Shown here: one piece after another, positions 1-5,388 of the stretch
Numbering within the stretch: position 1 is the first letter of the stretch
Layout of the letters: the number at the start of each line of letters is the position of its first letter
NCBI GenBank assembly: GCA_039927975.1
Contig: JBDSTZ010000460.1
Span: 1 to 10,302 of the forward strand
Direction of reading: 5' to 3'
Length of the DNA stretch: 10,302 bases
Source of the DNA: JBDSTZ01 sp039927975
Lineage (GTDB): Bacteria > Pseudomonadota > Gammaproteobacteria > Burkholderiales > Burkholderiaceae_D
Made by a program: the position numbers and the translations under genes
Notes under the pieces: generated by a model
Told to the model about the DNA's origin: nothing
What the model saw: only the letters and a program-made list of their open reading frames with translations
Database searches by the model: none

Positions 1-71
1 GGCCGCAACCGGTGTGACGAGGCCAGCGGCACCGTAACAGATTGACGATTACCTCTCCCAGGGGAATTTTG

Positions 72-105
72 TCCAGGGCGGCTTTCCGCGTCCTGGAATT
101 TTTTT
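72..105 (+). terminator. Rho-independent terminator of a gene lying left of the window
   Basis: A hairpin is formed by TCCAGG (72-77) plus GCGG (78-81), a CTTT loop, CCGC (86-89) and CCTGGA (92-97), with a 2-nt bulge at 90-91. It is followed by A and seven T (98-105). Stem plus T-run on the plus strand is the classic intrinsic terminator. The minus strand has no T-run after the stem, so it points rightward. The gene it serves must end at or before about position 45, because all three plus frames meet a stop by then (15-17, 35-37, 43-45). The 11-14 codons visible are too few to identify it. Confidence 0.7.
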
Positions 106-132
106 AGCTGTCGCAGCGCTTGCAGGACCTCG

Positions 133-336
133 TCAACCAGCCGGATAACGGGCCTTCCATTTTGCGAGCTGAACCCGGTAGCGTTCCATCGCCTCCTCAT
201 ACAGATCGAACACACAGGGCGTGCAGCCGCTGCGGCAACAGTCTTCCAGGCCCGGTTGTACGGGCGGAACGGGCGGCGGCGGTATCTCCGGCGCGAGCTG
301 CGGATGGCGAATTGTGCGGGGGCCCTTGGCGGTCAT
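133..336 (-). CDS. Small oxidoreductase-like (OXLD1-type) domain protein
   Basis: The encoded protein has 67 residues. After a basic N-terminus comes a proline-rich stretch (about residues 16-29, including IPPPPVPPVQP). Then comes the motif CCRSGCTPCVFDLYEEAMERY (residues 33-53) in two parts: four cysteines C33, C34, C38 and C41, followed by an acidic helix. This CCxxGCxxCVxDxYxEE pattern is the signature of the oxidoreductase-like N-terminal domain, also found in mitochondrial OXLD1-type proteins. Its biochemical role is not established; the cysteines suggest metal or redox chemistry by inference only. Bacterial members are usually this short, so the gene looks complete. The frame stays open upstream to 669, but that part is antisense to the LysR gene and has no family similarity. 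ATG at 336 places the Pro-rich/Cys domain at the expected distance. I see no strong Shine-Dalgarno. No signal peptide or membrane segment is visible, so it is probably cytoplasmic. It is transcribed away from the LysR gene. Confidence 0.75.
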   Translation of the reverse strand: MTAKGPRTIRHPQLAPEIPPPPVPPVQPGLEDCCRSGCTPCVFDLYEEAMERYRVQLAKWKARYPAG

Positions 337-484
337 GGCGCCAACATAAATGACCGCGCGGGGAAAGTCCAGTGCTGACCCGTGGCGCAGGCGCGCAGGT
401 CGCTGCCGGCCGTGCGCCATTTGCCGGCGCCTTGCGCCCGCGTAGTAGGATGAGGAAATTCCATTCAACATCGAGGAACGCCCC
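337..484. promoter_or_regulatory. Divergent intergenic region before the LysR gene, with weak promoter candidate
   Basis: This gap separates two divergently read genes and must hold promoters for both. On the plus strand, TTGCCG (421-426) and TAGGAT (446-451) could be -35 and -10 elements, but the 19-bp spacer is long, so the call is weak. I found no convincing consensus promoter for the minus-strand gene. LysR-type regulators often bind beside their own gene to repress it, so an operator here would be expected, but I could not pick out a clear T-N11-A dyad. Confidence 0.25.
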
Positions 485-487
485 TTG
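473..487 (+). promoter_or_regulatory. Ribosome binding site that decides the TTG start of the LysR gene
   Basis: GAGGA (473-477) lies 7 nt before TTG (485-487). The same frame is closed by TAG at 446-448 and contains no ATG between that stop and the TTG. The next in-frame ATG lies well inside the conserved protein. The strong Shine-Dalgarno at ideal spacing therefore supports initiation at the TTG codon. Confidence 0.75.
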
Positions 488-1444
488 ACGACACAGACCG
501 GAAAGTCCGCCGGGCGCGCCAGCGCCGATGCCGACGCGGCGACGGCGAAACGAACCATCCGCCCGCAGCGCATCCTGCTGTACTTCAACGCCGTGGTGCG
601 CCACGGTTCCATTCGCAAAGCCGCCGAATCGCTGCACATCGCCTCGTCGGCCCTGAACCGCCGCATCATCGACCTCGAAACCGAACTCGGCTCGACCCTG
701 TTCGAGCGCTTGCCGCGCGGCGTGCGCCTGACCGCCGCCGGCGAACTGTACGTCAGCTACGTGCGGCGCGCGCTGGCCGACCTCGAACTGGTCAGCTCGC
801 AAATCGAGCATCTGCGCGGCCTGGTGCGCGGCAGGGTACGCATCGCCGCCACCGAGTCGGTGGCCGGCCATCTGCTGCCGGCGGCGATCGCCAATTTCCA
901 GCAGCGCCATCCGGGCGTCTATTTCCACGTCGTGGTCGAAGGCGCCGGACGCCTGCTCGACGCCCTGATGGCCGACAGCGCCGACCTGATGCTCAGCCAC
1001 GACCTCTACAACCGGCCCGACATCACCGTGCTCGCCACCGTCCAGCAACCCTTGTGCGCCATGGTCGCGCGCGGCCATCCGCTGGCCGACCACGCCAGCC
1101 TGCGCCTGCGCGACTGCCTGGCCTATCCAATCGCGCTGGCCGATGAAACCCTGGCAGGGCGCGCGCTGATCGACCGCGCCCTGCTCAAGGCCTCGTTCCA
1201 GTTCGAGCCGGCCATGGTGTCGAATTCGATCGAGGCGATGAAGGCCTTCGCCCGCATGAGCCAGGCGGTCTGCTTCCAGTTCCAGATCGGCGCCGCCGCC
1301 GACGCCGACATGGTCGCCATTCCCCTGTCCGACCCCGGCCTGGGCCAGAGCCAGCTGTTTCTCGCCATGCGGCGCGGCCGCGCGCTGCCGAGCGCGGCGG
1401 CCGCCTTTTCCGAGCATCTGGCGGTCGCCATCGAAGCCTTGTAG
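485..1444 (+). CDS. LysR-family transcriptional regulator
   Basis: The 319-residue protein has a charged, Ala-rich N-terminal extension of about 28 residues. A winged helix-turn-helix follows (about 29-88), seen in LLYFNAVVRHGSIRKAAESL, SSALNRRIIDLE and GSTLFERLPRGVRLTAAGE. A linker helix (about 89-115) leads to the periplasmic-binding-protein-like effector domain (116-319), opening with VRIAATESVAGHLLPAAI. Length fits the family (about 300) apart from the extension. It acts as a DNA-binding regulator in the cytoplasm. It lies 127 bp upstream of the ABC/amidohydrolase operon in the same direction, so that operon is its most likely target (inference). In the Pseudomonas ADP atrazine plasmid a LysR protein, AtzR, controls the cyanuric acid genes atzDEF; the parallel is suggestive, but AtzR is encoded divergently from them and I cannot claim orthology. 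The effector is unknown. A GC-rich hairpin (CGGGC-GCG-GCCCG) lies just after the stop without a T-run, so readthrough into the operon is possible. Confidence 0.92.
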   Translation: MTTQTGKSAGRASADADAATAKRTIRPQRILLYFNAVVRHGSIRKAAESLHIASSALNRRIIDLETELGSTLFERLPRGVRLTAAGELYVSYVRRALADLELVSSQIEHLRGLVRGRVRIAATESVAGHLLPAAIANFQQRHPGVYFHVVVEGAGRLLDALMADSADLMLSHDLYNRPDITVLATVQQPLCAMVARGHPLADHASLRLRDCLAYPIALADETLAGRALIDRALLKASFQFEPAMVSNSIEAMKAFARMSQAVCFQFQIGAAADADMVAIPLSDPGLGQSQLFLAMRRGRALPSAAAAFSEHLAVAIEAL

Positions 1445-1571
1445 CGGCCGGGCGCGGCCCGCCGAGCGCGCTGATTTCGGCATCACCTCGTGCGGATTTT
1501 GGTGCTAGGGGAGATCACTGCCGCTGGCTAGAATGACCCATCGTTCTTCGTTTCCTATCGAAAGGGTCATC
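1445..1571 (+). promoter_or_regulatory. Likely LysR-controlled promoter region of the ABC/amidohydrolase operon
   Basis: TAGAAT (1529-1534) is a good -10 candidate, about 37 bp before the chosen start codon. At 17-bp spacing the -35 position (1506-1511, TAGGGG) is poor, as in activator-dependent promoters. An imperfect dyad, ATCACC-TCGT-GCGGAT (1482-1497), centred about 50 bp upstream of the expected transcription start, is a possible regulator site. It does not have a textbook T-N11-A spacing. AAGGG (1562-1566), 5 nt before ATG 1572, is the ribosome binding site and favours that start over the ATG at 1533, which overlaps the -10 element. Confidence 0.4.
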
Positions 1572-2549
1572 ATGCGCAGCTCCCGGCTTTCCCTCGTCCT
1601 TGCCTTGCTGGTCGGCGCCCTGGCGCTGGCGGCGCCATCGGCCCAGGCCGCCCAATCAGCCGACACCGTCAGCGTGCGCCTCAAATGGTTCAACCAGGCG
1701 CAGTTCGCCGGCTTCTACGTCGCCAAGGAAAACGGCTTTTATCAGGCCGCCGGACTCGACGTCCAGGTGCAGCCCGGCGGACCGGACTTTCCCGCCATTC
1801 AGATGGTCGCCGGCGGCAACGAGCAGTTCGGCGTGACCAGCGCCGACCAGATTCTGATCGCGCGCGGCAAGGGCGTGCCCATCGTCGCTGTCGCCGTGCT
1901 GTACCGGAAAAGCCCCTTCGTCCTGTTCTCGCTCAAGCAGAGCGGCATCGACGCGCCGGCCAAATTCGCCGGCAAGAAGATCGGCCTGAAAGTGGGCGGC
2001 AACGAAGAGCTGGTCTACCGCGCCGTGCTCAAGAAGGCCAACGTTCCGGCCCAGGGCTTGACCGAAATCCCGGTCAAGTTCGACATGACGCCACTGCTGT
2101 CCGGGCAGATCGACGTCTGGCCCGGCTACGTCATCAACGAAGTGCTGACCGCGCGCGAAAAGGGCTTCGAGGTCAACATCATCTGGCCCTCGGACTACGG
2201 CTACGATCTGTACGCCGACACCCTGTTCACCACCGAGGCCATGCTGCGCGACCATCCCGGCCAGGTGCGCCGCTTCGTCGCCGCCAGTCTGAAGGGCTGG
2301 AACGCCGCCGTCGCCCATCCGGACGAGGCGGCCCAGACCACCGTCAAGCAAGGCGCCAAGCTCAACTACGCGCATGAACTGGCGATGATGAAGGAGAGCA
2401 TTGCCCTGTTGCAGCCCGACGCCCAGCCGATCGGCTCGATGCAGGCGGGGCGCTGGAAGTCGCTGCACGACTTGCTGCTGCAAGCCGGCTTCCTGAAGGC
2501 GCCGCTCGACCTCGGCAAGGCCTACACCACGCAGTTCCTGCCGCAATGA
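1572..2549 (+). CDS. ABC transporter periplasmic substrate-binding protein (NMT1/ThiY-like)
   Basis: The 325-residue protein starts with a Sec signal peptide: MRSSR, a hydrophobic core (about 7-20), then an APSAQAA cleavage region near residues 24-27. There is no lipobox cysteine, so the mature protein should be free in the periplasm. The fold belongs to the NMT1/THI5-like and SsuA-like class. Its hallmark is KWFNQAQFAGFYVAKENGFY (residues 38-57), followed by a Gly/Pro binding-loop region and a GVTSADQILIARGKGVPIVA segment. Relatives with this hallmark bind thiamine pyrimidine precursors (ThiY) or other small heterocycles, sulfonates or riboflavin, so a heterocyclic substrate fits the amidohydrolase downstream (inference). 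The start used here has AAGGG 5 nt upstream and begins the signal peptide directly. A start at 1533 would add 13 residues before it. The stop overlaps the ATPase start by 4 bp (ATGA), indicating translational coupling. Confidence 0.9.
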   Translation: MRSSRLSLVLALLVGALALAAPSAQAAQSADTVSVRLKWFNQAQFAGFYVAKENGFYQAAGLDVQVQPGGPDFPAIQMVAGGNEQFGVTSADQILIARGKGVPIVAVAVLYRKSPFVLFSLKQSGIDAPAKFAGKKIGLKVGGNEELVYRAVLKKANVPAQGLTEIPVKFDMTPLLSGQIDVWPGYVINEVLTAREKGFEVNIIWPSDYGYDLYADTLFTTEAMLRDHPGQVRRFVAASLKGWNAAVAHPDEAAQTTVKQGAKLNYAHELAMMKESIALLQPDAQPIGSMQAGRWKSLHDLLLQAGFLKAPLDLGKAYTTQFLPQ

Positions 2550-3361
2550 GTGCCCAGCCTGTCCGCGCGCTGAGCGCCGTCCCGATGCACACGAACACAC
2601 GGTCCGCCGTCACGGTCAAGGATTTGCAGGTGCGCTTCGGCGCCCTGTCCGTCATCGACGGCATGAATTTCAGCATCGCATCGCGCGAATTCGTCTCGCT
2701 GCTCGGCCCCAGCGGCTGCGGCAAGTCGACCCTGCTGCGCGCGATTGCCGGCCTGATCGCCCCGAGCGGCGGCGCCGTCACGCTTGGCGACAGCGAGGAA
2801 GGGGCCGGCGCCGACGGCATGCGGGTCGGCCTGATGTTCCAGAAGCCACTGCTGCTGCCCTGGCGCAGCGCGCTCGACAACGTTCTGCTGCCGGTCGAAC
2901 TGGAACTTGGCGGCAACCGGGTCGGTGCCGCCGACCTGGCGCGCGCCGAACGGGTCTTGTCGCTTGTGCGCCTGAATGGCTTCGAGCACGCCTATCCCCA
3001 TCAACTGTCGGGCGGCATGCAGCAGCGCGTCGCCCTGGCCCGCGCGCTGATGTCGGACCCCGATCTCCTGCTGCTCGACGAACCCTTCGGAGCGCTCGAC
3101 GAGTTGACCCGCGAAGCGCTCAACGAAGAACTGCTGGCCATCCTGCGCAGCGCCGAAACGCGCGTCAAGACGGTCGTCATGGTGACCCATTCGATTGCCG
3201 AGGCGGTCGCGCTGTCAGACCGCATCTTCGTATTTGCGGCCCGGCCGGCGCGCCTGATCGAGGCGCTGCCGGTGCAGCTGCCGCATCCGAGAAACCCGCA
3301 CGCCATGCCGTTTCTCGACACCGTCGGCGCCGTGCGCGCGCTGGTCAGGAGCCACGCATGA
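2546..3361 (+). CDS. ABC transporter ATP-binding protein
   Basis: The 271-residue protein is the energising subunit of the importer, on the cytoplasmic face. All nucleotide-binding motifs are intact: Walker A GPSGCGKST (54-62), Q-loop Q99, ABC signature LSGGMQQR (154-161), Walker B LLLLDEP (174-180, catalytic E179), D-loop region ALDELT (183-188) and H-loop H215. The layout matches the SsuB/TauB/ThiZ subclass that pairs with NMT1/SsuA-type binding proteins. An N-terminal extension of about 20 residues precedes the first strand; an alternative start at residue 14 (2585) lacks a ribosome binding site. The ATG at 2546 overlaps the stop of the binding-protein gene and also lacks its own clear Shine-Dalgarno, so its translation probably relies on coupling. 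The stop overlaps the permease start (ATGA). Confidence 0.93.
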   Translation: MSAQPVRALSAVPMHTNTRSAVTVKDLQVRFGALSVIDGMNFSIASREFVSLLGPSGCGKSTLLRAIAGLIAPSGGAVTLGDSEEGAGADGMRVGLMFQKPLLLPWRSALDNVLLPVELELGGNRVGAADLARAERVLSLVRLNGFEHAYPHQLSGGMQQRVALARALMSDPDLLLLDEPFGALDELTREALNEELLAILRSAETRVKTVVMVTHSIAEAVALSDRIFVFAARPARLIEALPVQLPHPRNPHAMPFLDTVGAVRALVRSHA

Positions 3362-4101
3362 AGCCGCGCGCCCTGTTGCCGCTCGCCTTCGGCGGCGCCG
3401 CCCTGGCCGTGTGGGAAGCGGTCGTGCGCCTGTTGCAGGTGCCCGCCTACCTGCTGCCGCCGCCGTCGGCGATCGCCGCCGTCATCGACCAGAGCCTGTT
3501 CATGCACCTGGCCGTGACCCTGGCCGAAGCACTGGCCGGCTTCGCCATCGCCAGCGCCGGCGCCTTCGGTTTCGCCTTGCTGTTCGTCCGTTCGCCGATG
3601 CTTGAACGCGGCCTGTTTCCGCTGGCGATCACGCTCAAGACCACGCCGCTGATCGCGATCGCGCCCTTGCTGGTGTTGTGGATGGGCACCGGCTGGTGGT
3701 CCAAGATCACCGCCGCCGCGCTGATCTGCTTCTTCCCCGTGCTGGTCAATTCGGTCAAGGGCTTGAAGGCGGCCGACGCCGAGTACTACCAGCTGTTCCG
3801 CTCGCTCAAGGCCACGCGCTCGCAAGAGTTTCGCAAACTACGCATCCCGTACTGCCTGCCCTACCTGTTTTCGGCGTTGAAGATTTCTTCCTCGCTGGCG
3901 ATCGTCGGCGCCGTCGTCGCCGAATTCGTGGGCGCCACGCGCGGCCTCGGTTTCCTGATCATGGTCTCGTCCTCGCACCTGGAAACCGACGTGCTGTTCT
4001 CGGCCATCTTGGCCGCCGCGGCGGCCGGCATCCTGCTGTTTCAATTGCTCTGCTGGATAGAGCTGCGCCTGGTGTTCTGGCAACGGGCCGAAATGGAGTA
4101 A
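3358..4101 (+). CDS. ABC transporter permease (SsuC/ThiX-like)
   Basis: The 247-residue inner-membrane protein has about six hydrophobic segments (roughly 6-23, 55-77, 86-107, 116-133, 171-190 and 213-238). The cytoplasmic coupling loop of binding-protein-dependent permeases is clear in YYQLFRSLKATRSQEFRKL and the following RIPYCLPYLFSALKISSSL (about 143-180). Where most relatives have a glycine in the EAA motif (SLGAS-type), this one has lysine (K151). It presumably works as a homodimer, since only one permease gene is present. AGGAG (3347-3351), 6 nt before the ATG, is a strong ribosome binding site inside the end of the ATPase gene. Substrate cannot be read from the sequence; operon context suggests the compound handled by the amidohydrolase. 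Confidence 0.92.
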   Translation: MKPRALLPLAFGGAALAVWEAVVRLLQVPAYLLPPPSAIAAVIDQSLFMHLAVTLAEALAGFAIASAGAFGFALLFVRSPMLERGLFPLAITLKTTPLIAIAPLLVLWMGTGWWSKITAAALICFFPVLVNSVKGLKAADAEYYQLFRSLKATRSQEFRKLRIPYCLPYLFSALKISSSLAIVGAVVAEFVGATRGLGFLIMVSSSHLETDVLFSAILAAAAAGILLFQLLCWIELRLVFWQRAEME

Positions 4102-4105
4102 GAGC

Positions 4106-5221
4106 ATGAGTTTTCACCAAGTCGATTTGTACCGCATCACGATGCGCGGACCCGGCGACGTCAGCGGCCTGCGCGAGCTGGTCGAGGCCGACGCATTCGA
4201 TCCGCGCGATCTCGTCGCCATCCTCGGCAAGACCGAGGGCAATGGCGGCGTCAACGACTTCACCCGCGAATACGCCAGCATGGCCTTCGCCACCGCACTG
4301 GCCGGCTATCTAGATTGCAGCACGCAAGAGGTCGACGCGCGCGTCGCGCTGGTCATGTCCGGCGGCACCGAGGGCGTGCTCAGTCCGCATGCCACGCTGT
4401 TCGTGCGGCGCAAGGTGGCGGCCAAGCAGGGCACAGGCAAACGGCTGGCGATCGGCGTCGCCCACACCCGCGATTTTCTGCCCGAGGAGCTGGGCCGCCG
4501 GGTGCAGGTGCTCGAAACCGCGCGCGCCGTGCGGGCCGCCTTGCACGATGCGCAAATCGACGGCGCCTCGGACGTGCACTTCGTGCAGATCAAGTGCCCC
4601 TTGCTCACCGCTGGACGTATCGAGGAAGCACTGGCGCGCAGCGCGCACACCATCACCGACGACGCCTATGGCTCGATGGCGTACTCGCGCGGCGCCTCGG
4701 CCCTCGGGGTGGCGGTCGGCTTGGGCGAGATCGATGCCGACGCGGTGGGCGAGCACGCGGTGTTGGCCGACCTGGACTTGTATTCCTCGGTGGCCTCGAC
4801 CTCGGCCGGCATCGAACTGGCGCGCAGCGCGATTGTCGTGATGGGCAATTCAGCGGTCGCTGCCGGCGACAGCGTGATCGGCCACGCGGTGATGCGCGAC
4901 GCGCTCGACCTGCAAGCCGTGCTGGCCGCCTTCGTCAGCGTCGGCCTCGACGCCTCCGCCGGCCTGAGCCCGGCAGCGACCGCGCGCGTGATCAATGTGT
5001 TCGCCAAGGCCGAGTCCGCGCCGAGCGGGCTGATTCGCGGTTACCGCCACACCATGCTCGACGACTCGGACATCACGGCCACGCGCCATGCGCGGGCGGC
5101 GGTCGGTGGTGTGATCGCCGCCGTGCTCGGATGCGGCGCCGTATATGTGTCGGGGGGCGCGGAACATCAGGGGCCGCCGGGCGGCGGGCCGGTGGCGGTG
5201 GTGGCCAGGGTGCCGAATTGA
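4106..5221 (+). CDS. Ring-opening amidohydrolase, cyanuric acid hydrolase (AtzD/TrzD)/barbiturase family
   Basis: The 371-residue protein matches the small family of cyanuric acid amidohydrolases and barbiturases in length and throughout its sequence. Known members open the s-triazine ring of cyanuric acid (giving carboxybiuret, which decays to biuret) or the ring of barbituric acid. The family's internal threefold repeat is visible. Each unit carries one lysine and one serine: K42 in GKTEGNG with S85 in MSGGTEG, K163 in IKCPLLT with S233 in STSAGIE, and K301 in FAKAES with S349 in VSGGAEH. Each serine motif has the form S-[GA]-G-x-E (E88, E237, E353). The C-terminal AEHQGPPGGGP segment is also typical. 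It has no signal peptide, so it acts in the cytoplasm on imported substrate. GGAG (4095-4098), 7 nt before the ATG, overlaps the end of the permease gene, only 4 bp away, making it the last gene of the operon. I cannot decide between cyanuric acid and barbiturate or a related ureide from the sequence, so no gene symbol is given. Confidence 0.93.
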   Translation: MSFHQVDLYRITMRGPGDVSGLRELVEADAFDPRDLVAILGKTEGNGGVNDFTREYASMAFATALAGYLDCSTQEVDARVALVMSGGTEGVLSPHATLFVRRKVAAKQGTGKRLAIGVAHTRDFLPEELGRRVQVLETARAVRAALHDAQIDGASDVHFVQIKCPLLTAGRIEEALARSAHTITDDAYGSMAYSRGASALGVAVGLGEIDADAVGEHAVLADLDLYSSVASTSAGIELARSAIVVMGNSAVAAGDSVIGHAVMRDALDLQAVLAAFVSVGLDASAGLSPAATARVINVFAKAESAPSGLIRGYRHTMLDDSDITATRHARAAVGGVIAAVLGCGAVYVSGGAEHQGPPGGGPVAVVARVPN

Positions 5222-5298
5222 AATGCGATGTCAGCGTTAGTCGGGCGAGCACGCGATCTCGCAATTCCACTGGCGCCATAAAGTTGCGCCCATGATGT

Positions 5299-5331
5299 AA
5301 AAAGCCCGCGACTGACCAGCTCGCGGACTTT
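5299..5331 (-). terminator. Rho-independent terminator of the TonB receptor gene, possibly bidirectional
   Basis: On the minus strand an 11-bp stem (AAAGTCCGCGA pairing with TCGCGGGCTTT, one G-U pair) with a 9-nt loop is followed by a run of five T (5303-5299). It sits 57 bp after the receptor stop, as expected. On the plus strand the same stem has a C-A mismatch and ends in TTTGTT, so it may also slow transcripts leaving the amidohydrolase gene. A weaker plus-strand hairpin, GGCGC (5272-5276) with GCGCC (5286-5290), lies just before it. No gene is seen in 5222-5388. Confidence 0.8.
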
Positions 5332-5388
5332 GTTACTACTCGCAGCCGACAGAGAAATACTTCCCCGTCGACCGCCACTGACCAGCAC

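Noticed and set aside
337..669. N-terminal extension of the small cysteine-motif protein up to position 669
   Set aside because: The extra region is antisense to the LysR DNA-binding domain and has no similarity to the family; ATG at 336 gives the expected short protein.
1447..1462. GC-rich hairpin after the LysR stop as a terminator
   Set aside because: The stem CGGGC-GCG-GCCCG is short and no T-run follows, so it does not qualify as an intrinsic terminator.
197..1486. Long minus-strand open frame of 429 codons across the LysR gene
   Set aside because: It is the antisense shadow of a clear LysR gene in GC-rich DNA; its composition (Gly, Arg, Gln, His rich) is that of an artefact and no domain is visible.
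5311..5386. 10-bp direct repeat ACTGACCAGC at 5311-5320 and 5377-5386
   Set aside because: Only two copies exist, one lies in a terminator loop, and no mobile-element features flank them; chance is the simpler explanation.
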